Shown here in pieces: positions 1 through 8,258 of a DNA stretch of 64,000 nucleotides (positions within the stretch are counted from its first letter, which is position 1; each line of letters begins with the position of its first letter). Both the position numbers and the translations under genes were made by a program. Under the pieces are notes generated by a model. The model worked only from the letters and a program-made list of their open reading frames with translations, did no database searches and had not been told where the DNA came from. Where the stretch lies: the NCBI RefSeq assembly GCF_014649535.1, contig NZ_BMTF01000017.1, forward strand, positions 105,789 through 169,788, read 5' to 3'. This DNA comes from Streptomyces gelaticus. Lineage in GTDB: Bacteria > Actinomycetota > Actinomycetes > Streptomycetales > Streptomycetaceae.

Positions 1-386
1 CCGGGGGCGTCCGTCAGCGGCCCCGGACGGGCGATCCAGGCCTTCAGCGGAACGACCAGAGCCGGCACCGCGCCCATGGCGAGCGCCGCGTACAGCGGGG
101 CACGGCGCGCACCGCGCACCAGGGCGAGAACGATCGCGCAGCCCAGCACCGGGAGTGCGATCTGCATATTGCCCAGATCGGCGAGGAATTCGGCCGGCCG
201 GGCCGGGCCGTCCCCCACGACCGCCCGGCCGGTCCGCTCGTCGAGCGCGCGCAACGGGCCGTCGGCCGCGACCTGCCAGGTGGTGAGCGCGAACAGCGCC
301 AGGAGGGCCGGGAAAAGGAAAAGGGCCGGCCGCCCGGGAACAGGGGGGGTGGTTCCGGGGCGGCCGGTCGGACCGGTTTGCCGCAC
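1..386 (-). CDS. PAP2-superfamily phosphatase, truncated at window edge
   Basis: The minus strand reads openly from a GTG at 386 to the left edge, giving 128 residues without a stop. A basic and proline-rich N-terminus is followed by a membrane segment (about residues 22-38, PALFLFPALLALFAL), then a second hydrophobic stretch and PLKAWIARPGPL at the edge. The last stretch resembles the first phosphatase signature of PAP2 lipid/pyrophosphate phosphatases, although the usual second RP reads GP. The catalytic SGH and His motifs would lie outside the window. I infer a membrane enzyme acting on a lipid phosphate or undecaprenyl pyrophosphate-like substrate. The start is uncertain because no good ribosome-binding site precedes the GTG. 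Confidence 0.55.
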   Translation of the reverse strand, partial: MRQTGPTGRPGTTPPVPGRPALFLFPALLALFALTTWQVAADGPLRALDERTGRAVVGDGPARPAEFLADLGNMQIALPVLGCAIVLALVRGARRAPLYAALAMGAVPALVVPLKAWIARPGPLTDAP

Positions 387-690
387 GCCCCGGGGGGTCT
401 GGGGCGAGCGGCCATCCGATCGGTGAGGAGTTCCGGAGCCGGAGGCTCCGGTGGTGTGCGCGAAGGCACGGCCAGGACGGCGCTGGGGAAGCTCCGGCCC
501 GGCATCGCCCGCAGTCCCCTGCGGGCGGGGTGTTTCTCTCATCTGCAGAAACCGTACGGCAGGCGATGGAGGACCGACAGCGGGAAACAGATCCCGCCAT
601 CGGCCTCCCACACCTTCTTCACAGGCCCTCACGCGGGCCCCTCGGACCCCCTGCGGAATCGCGTTCCGGAGCCGCCGGGGTTCGCACAGG
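387..690. other. Intergenic region gabT-PAP2, two small hairpins
   Basis: There is no convincing gene here. Two perfect inverted repeats are present: CGCCCGCAG/CTGCGGGCG (506-514 with 519-527, loop TCCC) and CCGGAGCC/GGCTCCGG (433-440 with 444-451, loop GGA). The first could terminate gabT transcription, which runs leftward. The second lies in the leader of the PAP2 gene. Confidence 0.45.
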
Positions 691-2031
691 TCAGATCCGG
701 CCGAAAGCCTGCTCGATGACGTCGAGCGCCTCGTTGAGCAGGTCCTCGCCGATCACCAGCGGCGGGAGGAAGCGCAGGACGTTGCCGTAGGTGCCGCAGG
801 TGAGGACCAGCACACCCTCCGCGTGGCAGGCCTTGGCGAGCTTCGCGGCGGCCTCCGGGTTCGGGTCCTTCGTGCCGGACTTCACCAGCTCGATCGCGAT
901 CATCGCGCCGCGACCGCGGATGTCACCGATGATGTCGCCGTTGTCGAGCTTCGACTGCATCTCGCCGAGGCGGCCCTTCATGACCTCCTCGATGCGCTTC
1001 GCCTTCCCGTTCAGGTCCAGCTCGCGCATCGTCTCGATGGCGCCGAGCGCACCCGCGCAGGCGACCGGGTTGCCGCCGTAGGTGCCGCCGAGGCCGCCGG
1101 AGTGGGCGGAGTCCATGATCTCGGCGCGGCCGGTCACGGCGGAGAGCGGCAGACCGCCCGCGATGCCCTTGGCGGTGGTGATCAGGTCCGGGACGATGCC
1201 CTCGTCCTCGCAGGCGAACCACTGGCCGGTGCGGCAGAAGCCGGACTGGATCTCGTCGGCGACGAAGACGATGCCGTTGTCCTTGGCGAACTGGGCGATC
1301 GCCGGGAGGAAGCCCTTGGCCGGCTCGATGAAGCCGCCCTCGCCGAGCACCGGCTCGATGATGATCGCGGCGACGTTCTCCGCGCCGATCTGCTTGTTGA
1401 TCTGGTCGATGGCCTGGGCGGACGCCTCGGCACCGGCGTTCTCGGCACCGGTCGGCCAGCGGTAGCCGTACGCCACCGGCACCCGGTAGACCTCGGGCGC
1501 GAACGGGCCGAAGCCCTGCTTGTACGGCATGTTCTTGGCGGTCAGCGCCATCGTGAGGTTGGTGCGGCCGTGGTAGCCGTGGTCGAAGACGACGACCGCG
1601 GTGCGCTTGGTGTGGATGCGGGCGATCTTCACCGCGTTCTCGACGGCCTCGGCGCCGGAGTTGAACAGCGCGGACTTCTTCGGGTGGTCGCCCGGCGTCA
1701 GCTCCGCGAGCTGCTCGCAGACCTCGACGTACCCCTCGTACGGCGTGACCATGAAGCAGGTGTGGGTGAAGTCGGCGAGCTGCGCGGACGCGCGGCGCAC
1801 GACGGCCTCGGCGGAGGCGCCGACCGAGGTCACGGCGATACCGGAGCCGAGGTCGATCAGACGGTTGCCGTCCACGTCCTCGATGATCCCGCCACCGGCG
1901 CGGGCGGTGAACACCGGCAGGGTGGAGCCCACACCTGCGGCCACCGTCTCCAGACGGCGGGCCTGCAGCTCCACCGACTTCGGGCCGGGAATGGCAGTGA
2001 CGACGCGGCGCTCCTGCGGGATTGCGGTCAT
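691..2031 (-). CDS. gabT: 4-aminobutyrate aminotransferase
   Basis: This is a 446-residue class-III PLP aminotransferase, expected to move the amino group of GABA to 2-oxoglutarate to give succinate semialdehyde and glutamate. The PLP lysine is in ITTAKGIAGGLPL (K288). The family stretches NSGAEAVENAVKIAR, GYHGRT and ADEIQSGFCRTG are all present. The open frame continues well upstream, but the ATG at 2031 is chosen because CAGGAG sits 7 bases before it and homologues begin near this point. An aldehyde dehydrogenase and a PucR regulator lie nearby, which fits GABA breakdown. Related class-III enzymes (for example 5-aminovalerate transaminase) cannot be excluded. Confidence 0.9.
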   Translation of the reverse strand: MTAIPQERRVVTAIPGPKSVELQARRLETVAAGVGSTLPVFTARAGGGIIEDVDGNRLIDLGSGIAVTSVGASAEAVVRRASAQLADFTHTCFMVTPYEGYVEVCEQLAELTPGDHPKKSALFNSGAEAVENAVKIARIHTKRTAVVVFDHGYHGRTNLTMALTAKNMPYKQGFGPFAPEVYRVPVAYGYRWPTGAENAGAEASAQAIDQINKQIGAENVAAIIIEPVLGEGGFIEPAKGFLPAIAQFAKDNGIVFVADEIQSGFCRTGQWFACEDEGIVPDLITTAKGIAGGLPLSAVTGRAEIMDSAHSGGLGGTYGGNPVACAGALGAIETMRELDLNGKAKRIEEVMKGRLGEMQSKLDNGDIIGDIRGRGAMIAIELVKSGTKDPNPEAAAKLAKACHAEGVLVLTCGTYGNVLRFLPPLVIGEDLLNEALDVIEQAFGRI

Positions 2032-2202
2032 GAGGGGCTCCTGGGGGGATGTTTCGGACGCTTCTTCGTGCAGGCTATGGGTGGGGCCAGGGGTACGGCA
2101 TGTTCCGATCGGGAGTGGTGCCCGCGCGTCGTTGTCCGTCACGGACATAGCGAGGGGGTGCGGGGCCCCGGGGGACAGGCGAAGACATCCCGCCGGACCG
2201 CG

Positions 2203-2231
2203 TCCGACGGGGTGATGCGGGGCACTAGATT
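2203..2231 (+). promoter_or_regulatory. Candidate promoter for the VirD4-like ATPase gene
   Basis: TCCGAC (2203-2208) and TAGATT (2226-2231) are separated by 17 bases. This fits a housekeeping-sigma promoter with a good -10 and a moderate -35, in the divergent gap between gabT and the gene starting at 2297. It is sequence inference only. Confidence 0.35.
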
Positions 2232-2296
2232 GATGACTTCGGGCGCGCGCGCCCGAAGTTACCGGTCGGCGCTGGTCAGGGGACGAGGGACAGCAG

Positions 2297-4651
2297 ATGG
2301 ACACCGAGGGCACGTACGGCTCGCGCGACACCCGCTCCGGTAGCCCGGTGCCGCGCCCGGCGGGCCCGCCACCACCCGAACTGCCGCCGAGGCCGGAATA
2401 CGCCCCCGCCTCCCGCCTCGCGCTGGGGGACTGGCTGCGCACTCCGCGCGCGGCGGCCGAGCCCGGCCTGTGGCGGTTCGGCCACACACCCCGGCCCGAG
2501 TCCGACCCCGACCGGGTGCCCGACCGGGCGCTGATCGGCGGTGCGATCGTGGCGCTGCTCGCCGCCATGCTGGTGTGGTCGCTGTGGCGCAACGGATATG
2601 TGCCGCACAGCCGGATCCTCCTCGAAGTGGTCACACCGTCCGACTGGTGGGGGCTCGAACGCCCCGCGGCGGCCCTGACCGCCCTCGCCGTCTACAACAG
2701 CTTGGTCGCCGCCCTGGTGATCTGGGGCTTCGGGCGGCTGGGCAACTGGCGCGAGGTGTTCCACCGGTACGCCGTCGACCACCCCCAGCCGGGCCGGGCG
2801 CTGGCCACCGCACTGGTCGGGGCCGTCCTCGTCTGGTGTTTCGCCAATGCCGACGAGCTGCTGCCCTTCGACGACCTGGCGCTGGGCCTGACCCCGTACT
2901 CCTGGCTGTACGGCGGCACGGCCGAGGAGACCCTGGAGCGCGTGGAGACCTTCAAGACGGTCTACCACCTGGTGGGCGCCGCCGCGATCCTGCTGCCGAT
3001 CGCGCGGGCCGGCGGCTGGCTCACCCTCGCCCGGGAGCTGCGCGGCCGTGCGAAGCCCGGACCGGAACACGAGAAGGCGCCCGGTGAGAACCCCGCCGAC
3101 TGGCCCCAGCTGCGCGCCGCGGGCCGGCACGAGGCCGCCGACCGGCTGGTGGCGGACGAGCGGGCCGGGCGGATGAACGACGTCGACTGCGTACGGATCC
3201 GGCGTGCCTGGCTCTCCGTGGAGGCCGACCCCGCCCGGACCGGCCCGTTCACCGACGCCGTGCTCGGCCGGGGCGCGGGGGCCTGTCCGCACCCTTCGGG
3301 CGACCGGGACCTGCCGGCCCGGGCCGCCACCCACGACCTGCTCACCTCGCAGGTGCGGCTGGGCCGGTACACGGACTTCGAGCGCAACCCGGCGGCCCGG
3401 CGGGGCGCGGGCGCCGCCGTCGACCCGGCGTCCCTGGGCTCCTCGCTGCTGGCCGTCGGGCCCTTCGGATCGGGCAAGACCCGGCACCTGGTGCGGCCCG
3501 TCGTGGAGTCGCTCGCCCTCCAGGCCCTCGCCGGGCAGGCCGTTGTGGTGGCCGTCTGCGCGACGGGCACCCCGCTCGGGCCCGACGAGGGCTACGACGT
3601 GGTGATCAGGCCCGGCGACGCCTCCTGTGCCCACGACCTCGACCTGTACAGCGGGACCGACGACGCCGACGAGGCCGCTGCCCTGCTCGCCGAGGCGATC
3701 GCGGGCGACCTGCCCGGCATCGACGCGCGGCGGGCCACGACCGCACTCGCCCAGCTGCTCGGCCCGTACCGGGCGGTCCACGACCGCTTCCCGTCCGTCC
3801 CGGTGCTGCGCGAACTGCTCGACGGCTCTCCCGGCGCCCTCGCCGAGCTCCGGGCCCGGCTCGACAGCGATGCGCACGGCTCCTACCTGCGCGAACTCGA
3901 CACCCGGGCCCGGCAGGCGGGCACCCCCGGCGACCCGGCGGTCCTGCTCGCCGACCGGCTCGCCGCCCTGGACCGGCCCGCCTTCGCGGGCTTCTTCGAC
4001 ACCAGCGGCGCGACCCGGCCGTTCTCGGTACGCACCCTCGAACACCCGCTGCGGGTCCGCATCGACCTGCCCGAACGCGCCCACCCCGAGGCCGCCCGCC
4101 TGATCGCCCGGCTGGTGCTCGCCCAGTTCACCGCCGGGGCGGCCGCCCGCACGGACCGCTCGCTGTTCGCCTTCCTGGCCCTGGACGACGCCACGCACAC
4201 CGTCACCACCGAGTCCGTACGGGCCGTGCAACGGCTGCGGAACTGCAACGCCGGAGTCCTGCTCACCCTGCGCGGGCTGGGCGACGTGCCGGAGAGCCTG
4301 CACACGGCGCTGCTCGGCTCGGTCGGCTGTCACATGACCTTCTCCGGCGTCACGACCTGGGACGGGCGGCTCTTCGCGCAGGCCTGGGGCACCGAATGGG
4401 TGGAGACCACCGAGGTCGCCAAGCACACGGTCTTCGCCGACCAGCCGCTCACCCGGGCCGTGCACGCCCTGCGCAAGCTCGTCACCGGCAAGGCGGTGAC
4501 CACCGACGCGGTGACCGTGCGCCAGGTCGAGCGGGAGCGCTGGTCGGCCTCGGAACTGGCCCACCGGGTGCCTGCCGGACACGCGGTACTGTCCCTGACG
4601 ACCGTGCGGGGGGAGCACGCGCCGCCACTGCTCGTGGATCTGAACGGCTGA
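2297..4651 (+). CDS. Membrane-anchored VirD4/FtsK-like P-loop ATPase
   Basis: The 784-residue protein has a proline-rich N-terminus, about four membrane segments between residues 75 and 255 (for example LIGGAIVALLAAMLVWSLW), and a cytoplasmic ATPase region. Walker A is AVGPFGSGKT (K394) and a Walker B-like LFAFLALDDATH lies near residue 627. The stretch RLRNCNAGVLLTLRGLGDVP resembles the conserved motif after Walker B in TraG/VirD4/TraD proteins. This fold couples ATP hydrolysis to moving DNA or protein through a membrane, but no conjugation or secretion genes adjoin it. Substrate and role are unknown. It diverges from gabT. Confidence 0.6.
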   Translation: MDTEGTYGSRDTRSGSPVPRPAGPPPPELPPRPEYAPASRLALGDWLRTPRAAAEPGLWRFGHTPRPESDPDRVPDRALIGGAIVALLAAMLVWSLWRNGYVPHSRILLEVVTPSDWWGLERPAAALTALAVYNSLVAALVIWGFGRLGNWREVFHRYAVDHPQPGRALATALVGAVLVWCFANADELLPFDDLALGLTPYSWLYGGTAEETLERVETFKTVYHLVGAAAILLPIARAGGWLTLARELRGRAKPGPEHEKAPGENPADWPQLRAAGRHEAADRLVADERAGRMNDVDCVRIRRAWLSVEADPARTGPFTDAVLGRGAGACPHPSGDRDLPARAATHDLLTSQVRLGRYTDFERNPAARRGAGAAVDPASLGSSLLAVGPFGSGKTRHLVRPVVESLALQALAGQAVVVAVCATGTPLGPDEGYDVVIRPGDASCAHDLDLYSGTDDADEAAALLAEAIAGDLPGIDARRATTALAQLLGPYRAVHDRFPSVPVLRELLDGSPGALAELRARLDSDAHGSYLRELDTRARQAGTPGDPAVLLADRLAALDRPAFAGFFDTSGATRPFSVRTLEHPLRVRIDLPERAHPEAARLIARLVLAQFTAGAAARTDRSLFAFLALDDATHTVTTESVRAVQRLRNCNAGVLLTLRGLGDVPESLHTALLGSVGCHMTFSGVTTWDGRLFAQAWGTEWVETTEVAKHTVFADQPLTRAVHALRKLVTGKAVTTDAVTVRQVERERWSASELAHRVPAGHAVLSLTTVRGEHAPPLLVDLNG

Positions 4652-4775
4652 GCGGTGCGGGACGCGGCCCCGGTCCTTGGGCGTGGTCATGCCGGACCCT
4701 GCCAGCCTGGCAGAATTGGCAGCAGCCGTTCATACGGGACGGCGAAAACCGACTCCCCGAGGTCCCACGGTCCCC

Positions 4776-6353
4776 ATGCCCCTCACTCTCGCCTCGCTCG
4801 TCCAGCGTTCGGCGCTCAGACTCACCGTGCGCGCGGGGGCGGACCGGCTCGACGCGCCCGTGCGCTGGGCGCACGCCAGCGAGCTGACCGACCCCGTTCC
4901 TTACATGGAGGGCGGTGAGTTCCTGCTCGTCACCGCCACCAACCTCGACGCCGAGAACCCCGAGGCGATGCGGCGGTACGTGCGCCGGCTGGCCGGGGCC
5001 GGAGTCGTCGGCCTGGGCTTCGCGGTCGGCGTCCACTACGACGAGCTGCCGAAGGCGCTGGTCGACGCGGCCGAGGAAGCGGGGCTGCCGCTCCTCGAAG
5101 TGCCTCGACGCACCCCGTTCATCGCGATCGCCAAGGCCGTGTCCTCGGCGATCGCCGAGGACCAGTACCGGGCCGTGACGGCCGGGTTCGAGGTCCAGCG
5201 GGAACTGACCAGGGCCGCACTCTCCGGCGACGGACCCGGTGAACTCCTCACCCGCCTCGCCGCCCACCTCGACGGCTGGGCCGCGCTGTACGACGCGGCC
5301 GGCCAGGTCGTCGCCGCGGCCCCCGAATGGGCCGCCCGCCGCGCCGCCCGGCTCACCCCCGACGTGGAACGCCTGCGGGACCGCCCGGCCCCGGCCAGCA
5401 TGGTCGTCGGCGGCGCCGAGGACCGGGTCGAGCTCCAGTCCCTGGGCACCGGCCGCCGGGTCAGGGGAGCGCTGGCCGTCGGCACCGGCGCGGCACTCGG
5501 CACCGCGGAGCGGTACGCCGTGCACTCCGCCGTCGCCCTGCTCACCCTGACCACCGCACGCTCCCGGTCCCTCCAGGGCGCCGAGCAGCGCCTCGGCGCG
5601 GCGGTGCTGCGCATGCTGCTCGCCGGCCAGCCGGACCACGCCAGGGCCGTCGCCGGCGACCTGTACGGGGGGCTGCTCGACGCCCCGTTCCGGCTGCTCA
5701 TCGCGGAGGCGTCCGACCCCGCCACCCCCGCGCCGCTCGGCGAGGCGATGGAGGCGGCGGCCCTGAGGACCGGCGAGACCCTGCTGACCGTCCCCGAGGG
5801 CGACCGGCTCGTCGTCCTCGCCGCGGACGGCGGAGCGGCGGTCGCGGCCTGCGCGGCGTACGCGGAGGCCCAGGAGGCACGGACGCCCGCCGAAGGGGCG
5901 AGGGCGGAGGAGGGCCAGGTGGTCGTGGGTCTCTCCGCACCGGCGGGCCCGATCGCCGTCTCCGCCGCGTACAAGCAGGCCGAACAGGCCCTGTCGGTGG
6001 CGCGCCGCCGGGGCAGGGCGCTGGTCGAGCACGAGGAGCTGGCGGCCGGCTCGGTGCTCCCGCTGCTCGCGGACGACGCGGTGCGGGCCTTCGCCGACGG
6101 GATGCTCCGCGCCCTGCACGAACACGACGCCAAGGGTCGCGGCGACCTCGTGGCCTCGCTGCGGGCCTGGCTCGCCCACCACGGCCAGTGGGACGCCGCC
6201 GCGGCGGACCTGGGGGTGCACCGCCACACCCTGCGCTACCGGATGCGCCGGGTGGAGGAGATCCTGGGCCGCTCGCTGGACGATCCGGACGTCCGGATGG
6301 AGCTGTGGCTGGCGCTGAAGGCGACGAGCACCCCGTCGGCGCCGGAGGCGTAG
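4776..6353 (+). CDS. PucR-family transcriptional regulator
   Basis: The 525-residue protein has the PucR layout: an N-terminal PucR domain starting at LTLASLVQRSALRLTVRAG, a central GGDEF-like part, and a C-terminal helix-turn-helix (about residues 470-512; WDAAAADLGVHRHTLRYRMRR) of the PucR/CdaR type. The ATG at 4776 is preferred because the family domain begins immediately after it. An in-frame ATG at 4689 would add 29 residues. PucR regulators usually control nitrogen or small-metabolite catabolism. Its position between gabT and an aldehyde dehydrogenase suggests it regulates one or both, by inference. The start is only moderately certain because the ribosome-binding site is weak. Confidence 0.82.
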   Translation: MPLTLASLVQRSALRLTVRAGADRLDAPVRWAHASELTDPVPYMEGGEFLLVTATNLDAENPEAMRRYVRRLAGAGVVGLGFAVGVHYDELPKALVDAAEEAGLPLLEVPRRTPFIAIAKAVSSAIAEDQYRAVTAGFEVQRELTRAALSGDGPGELLTRLAAHLDGWAALYDAAGQVVAAAPEWAARRAARLTPDVERLRDRPAPASMVVGGAEDRVELQSLGTGRRVRGALAVGTGAALGTAERYAVHSAVALLTLTTARSRSLQGAEQRLGAAVLRMLLAGQPDHARAVAGDLYGGLLDAPFRLLIAEASDPATPAPLGEAMEAAALRTGETLLTVPEGDRLVVLAADGGAAVAACAAYAEAQEARTPAEGARAEEGQVVVGLSAPAGPIAVSAAYKQAEQALSVARRRGRALVEHEELAAGSVLPLLADDAVRAFADGMLRALHEHDAKGRGDLVASLRAWLAHHGQWDAAAADLGVHRHTLRYRMRRVEEILGRSLDDPDVRMELWLALKATSTPSAPEA

Positions 6354-6458
6354 CCGCTGCGCCGGAGCCCGCTGTTGCGTCCGCATCCGACAAAGCGGCG
6401 TGTCCCCGGTGCGCACTTCTCCACCCCGGACAAACGCCAGGGAGGCCGCGCGGCCCTA

Positions 6459-6483
6459 CGGTGGGGGCAGGAAACCCCCACCG
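6459..6483 (+). promoter_or_regulatory. Inverted repeat in the aldehyde dehydrogenase leader
   Basis: CGGTGGGGG (6459-6467) pairs perfectly with CCCCCACCG (6475-6483) around a 7-base loop, 21 bases before the dehydrogenase ATG. A -10-like TACGGT (6457-6462) overlaps its left arm, so it could be an operator, an early terminator of the PucR gene, or an mRNA 5' structure. Function is unknown. Confidence 0.4.
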
Positions 6484-6504
6484 CTCCGAAGGGCCGGAAC
6501 CTCC

Positions 6505-7950
6505 ATGACTTCCACCCACGCCTTCTGGCTCGCCGGCCGCCAGGCCACCGGCGAGGACAGCTTCGACGTCACCAACCCCTGGGACGGCCGTCTCGTCGGC
6601 ACCGTCAGCGTGCCGACCGACGCCCAGACCGAGGAGGCCGTCGCGGCCGCGCACGCCGTGCGCGAGGAGTTCGCCGCGACCCCGGCGCACGTCCGGGCCG
6701 CCGCACTCGACCACGTCGTACGGCGTCTGGTGGAGCGCACCGAGGAGATCGCCCAGCTGATCTCCGCCGAGAACGGCAAGCCCATCAAGTGGGCCCGCGG
6801 CGAGGTCGGCCGCGCCGTCTCGGTGTTCCGGTTCGCCGCGGAGGAGGCCCGCCGCTTCAACGGCGGCGACGCCCAGCGCCTGGACACCGACGCCGGTGGC
6901 ACCGGCCGTCTCGGCCTGACCCGCCGCTTCCCGCGCGGTGCGGTCCTCGGCATCGCGCCGTTCAACTTCCCGCTGAACCTGAGCGCCCACAAGGTGGCCC
7001 CGGCCATCGCCGTCGGCGCCCCGATCATCCTGAAGCCCGCCCCGGCCACCCCGATCTCCTCCCTGATCCTGGGCGAGCTGCTGGCCGAGACCGACCTGCC
7101 GGCCGGTTCCTGGTCCGTGCTGACGGTCCCCAACGACCGGATGCCCGCCCTGGTCCAGGACGAGCGCCTGCCCGTGATCTCCTTCACCGGTTCCGGCCCC
7201 GTCGGCTACTCGATCATGGAGTCGGTGCCGCGCAAGCACTGCACCCTTGAGCTCGGCGGCAACGGCGCCGCGGTCGTCCTCGGCGACTACGCCTCGGACG
7301 AGGACCTGGACTGGGCCGCGACCCGTATCGCGACCTTCTCCAACTACCAGGGCGGCCAGTCCTGCATCTCCGTGCAGCGCGTCATCGCGGACGCCTCGGT
7401 CTACGACCGGCTCGTCCCGAAGATCGTCGCCGCGGTCGAGGCCCAGGTCACCGGCGACCCGTCGGACGCCGCCACCGACGTCGGCCCGCTGGTCAGCGAG
7501 GACGCCGCCAAGCGTGTCGAGTCCTGGGTCGACGAGGCCGTGCAGGCCGGCGCCCAGCTGCTCACCGGCGGCAAGCGGGACGGTGCCACCTACGCCCCGA
7601 CGGTGCTCGCGGAGCTCCCGGACAACGTCACCCTCTCCTGCGAGGAGGTCTTCGGACCGGTGCTGTCCGTGCAGAAGGTGGACGGCGAGGCCGAGGCATT
7701 CGCGGCCGTCAACTCCTCCAAGTACGGCCTGCAGGCAGGTGTGTTCACGCACGACCTGCAGACCGCCTTCCGCGCCCACCGCGCCCTCGAGGTCGGCGGC
7801 GTGATCATCGGTGACGTCCCCTCCTACCGCGCGGACCAGATGCCGTACGGCGGTGCCAAGCAGTCCGGCGTCGGCCGCGAGGGCGTCCGCTACGCCATGG
7901 ACGACTACACCTACGAGCGCGTGCTGGTTCTCACCGGCCTCGCCCTGTAG
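6505..7950 (+). CDS. NAD(P)-dependent aldehyde dehydrogenase, possibly for succinate semialdehyde
   Basis: This 481-residue aldehyde dehydrogenase has the catalytic Cys in GGQSCISV (C287), the general-base Glu in LELGGNGA (E249), the Asn motif in APFNFPLNL, and the FTGSGPVGYSI cofactor-binding stretch. It oxidises an aldehyde to the acid. With gabT close by, succinate semialdehyde is a reasonable substrate, but family members also use other aldehydes. The ATG at 6505 is chosen over upstream in-frame codons because typical family N-terminal sequence begins there. A strong terminator follows at 8025-8067. Confidence 0.85.
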   Translation: MTSTHAFWLAGRQATGEDSFDVTNPWDGRLVGTVSVPTDAQTEEAVAAAHAVREEFAATPAHVRAAALDHVVRRLVERTEEIAQLISAENGKPIKWARGEVGRAVSVFRFAAEEARRFNGGDAQRLDTDAGGTGRLGLTRRFPRGAVLGIAPFNFPLNLSAHKVAPAIAVGAPIILKPAPATPISSLILGELLAETDLPAGSWSVLTVPNDRMPALVQDERLPVISFTGSGPVGYSIMESVPRKHCTLELGGNGAAVVLGDYASDEDLDWAATRIATFSNYQGGQSCISVQRVIADASVYDRLVPKIVAAVEAQVTGDPSDAATDVGPLVSEDAAKRVESWVDEAVQAGAQLLTGGKRDGATYAPTVLAELPDNVTLSCEEVFGPVLSVQKVDGEAEAFAAVNSSKYGLQAGVFTHDLQTAFRAHRALEVGGVIIGDVPSYRADQMPYGGAKQSGVGREGVRYAMDDYTYERVLVLTGLAL

Positions 7951-8258
7951 TCCGCGAACCGGATCGAACCGATCCACCGACGTCGCCTGTGTTCCGCCTG
8001 GACAGCACGACAGCAGGCGGCAGCGAGACGGCCTGAACCCAAACTGTGCGGGGGTTCAGGCCGTCTCCGCGTTTCCGTCGTGTCCGCCACCGCAGGCGGG
8101 TCGGTCGGGTGGCCCGCGACCCGATCGGCGTCCGGGGGATGGTGGGCGTGTCAGGATTCAGGTACATACGGACGAGTAGAGCCGGTTGGTACCGGTGGGC
8201 GCCTCCCACGCGGACCGGCCGCGTCCACCCACTCACAACGCGGCGAGGTGAGCTCCTC
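7951..8258. other. Intergenic region, aldehyde dehydrogenase to acyl-CoA dehydrogenase
   Basis: There is no gene. The left part holds the long terminator described separately. The right part (8070-8258) should hold the promoter and leader of the acyl-CoA dehydrogenase. I see no clear -35/-10 pair. Confidence 0.5.
8025..8067 (+). terminator. Rho-independent-type terminator after the aldehyde dehydrogenase gene
   Basis: GAGACGGCCTGAACCC (8025-8040) and its perfect complement (8052-8067) form a 16-bp stem with an 11-base loop. No T-tract follows, as is usual in Streptomyces. Confidence 0.8.

Noticed and set aside
451..2343. Long plus-strand open frame of about 630 codons opposite gabT
   Set aside because: Its Asp/Arg/Gly/Leu-repetitive composition is that of the antisense of a high-GC gene, and gabT on the other strand is a clear match with a proper start.
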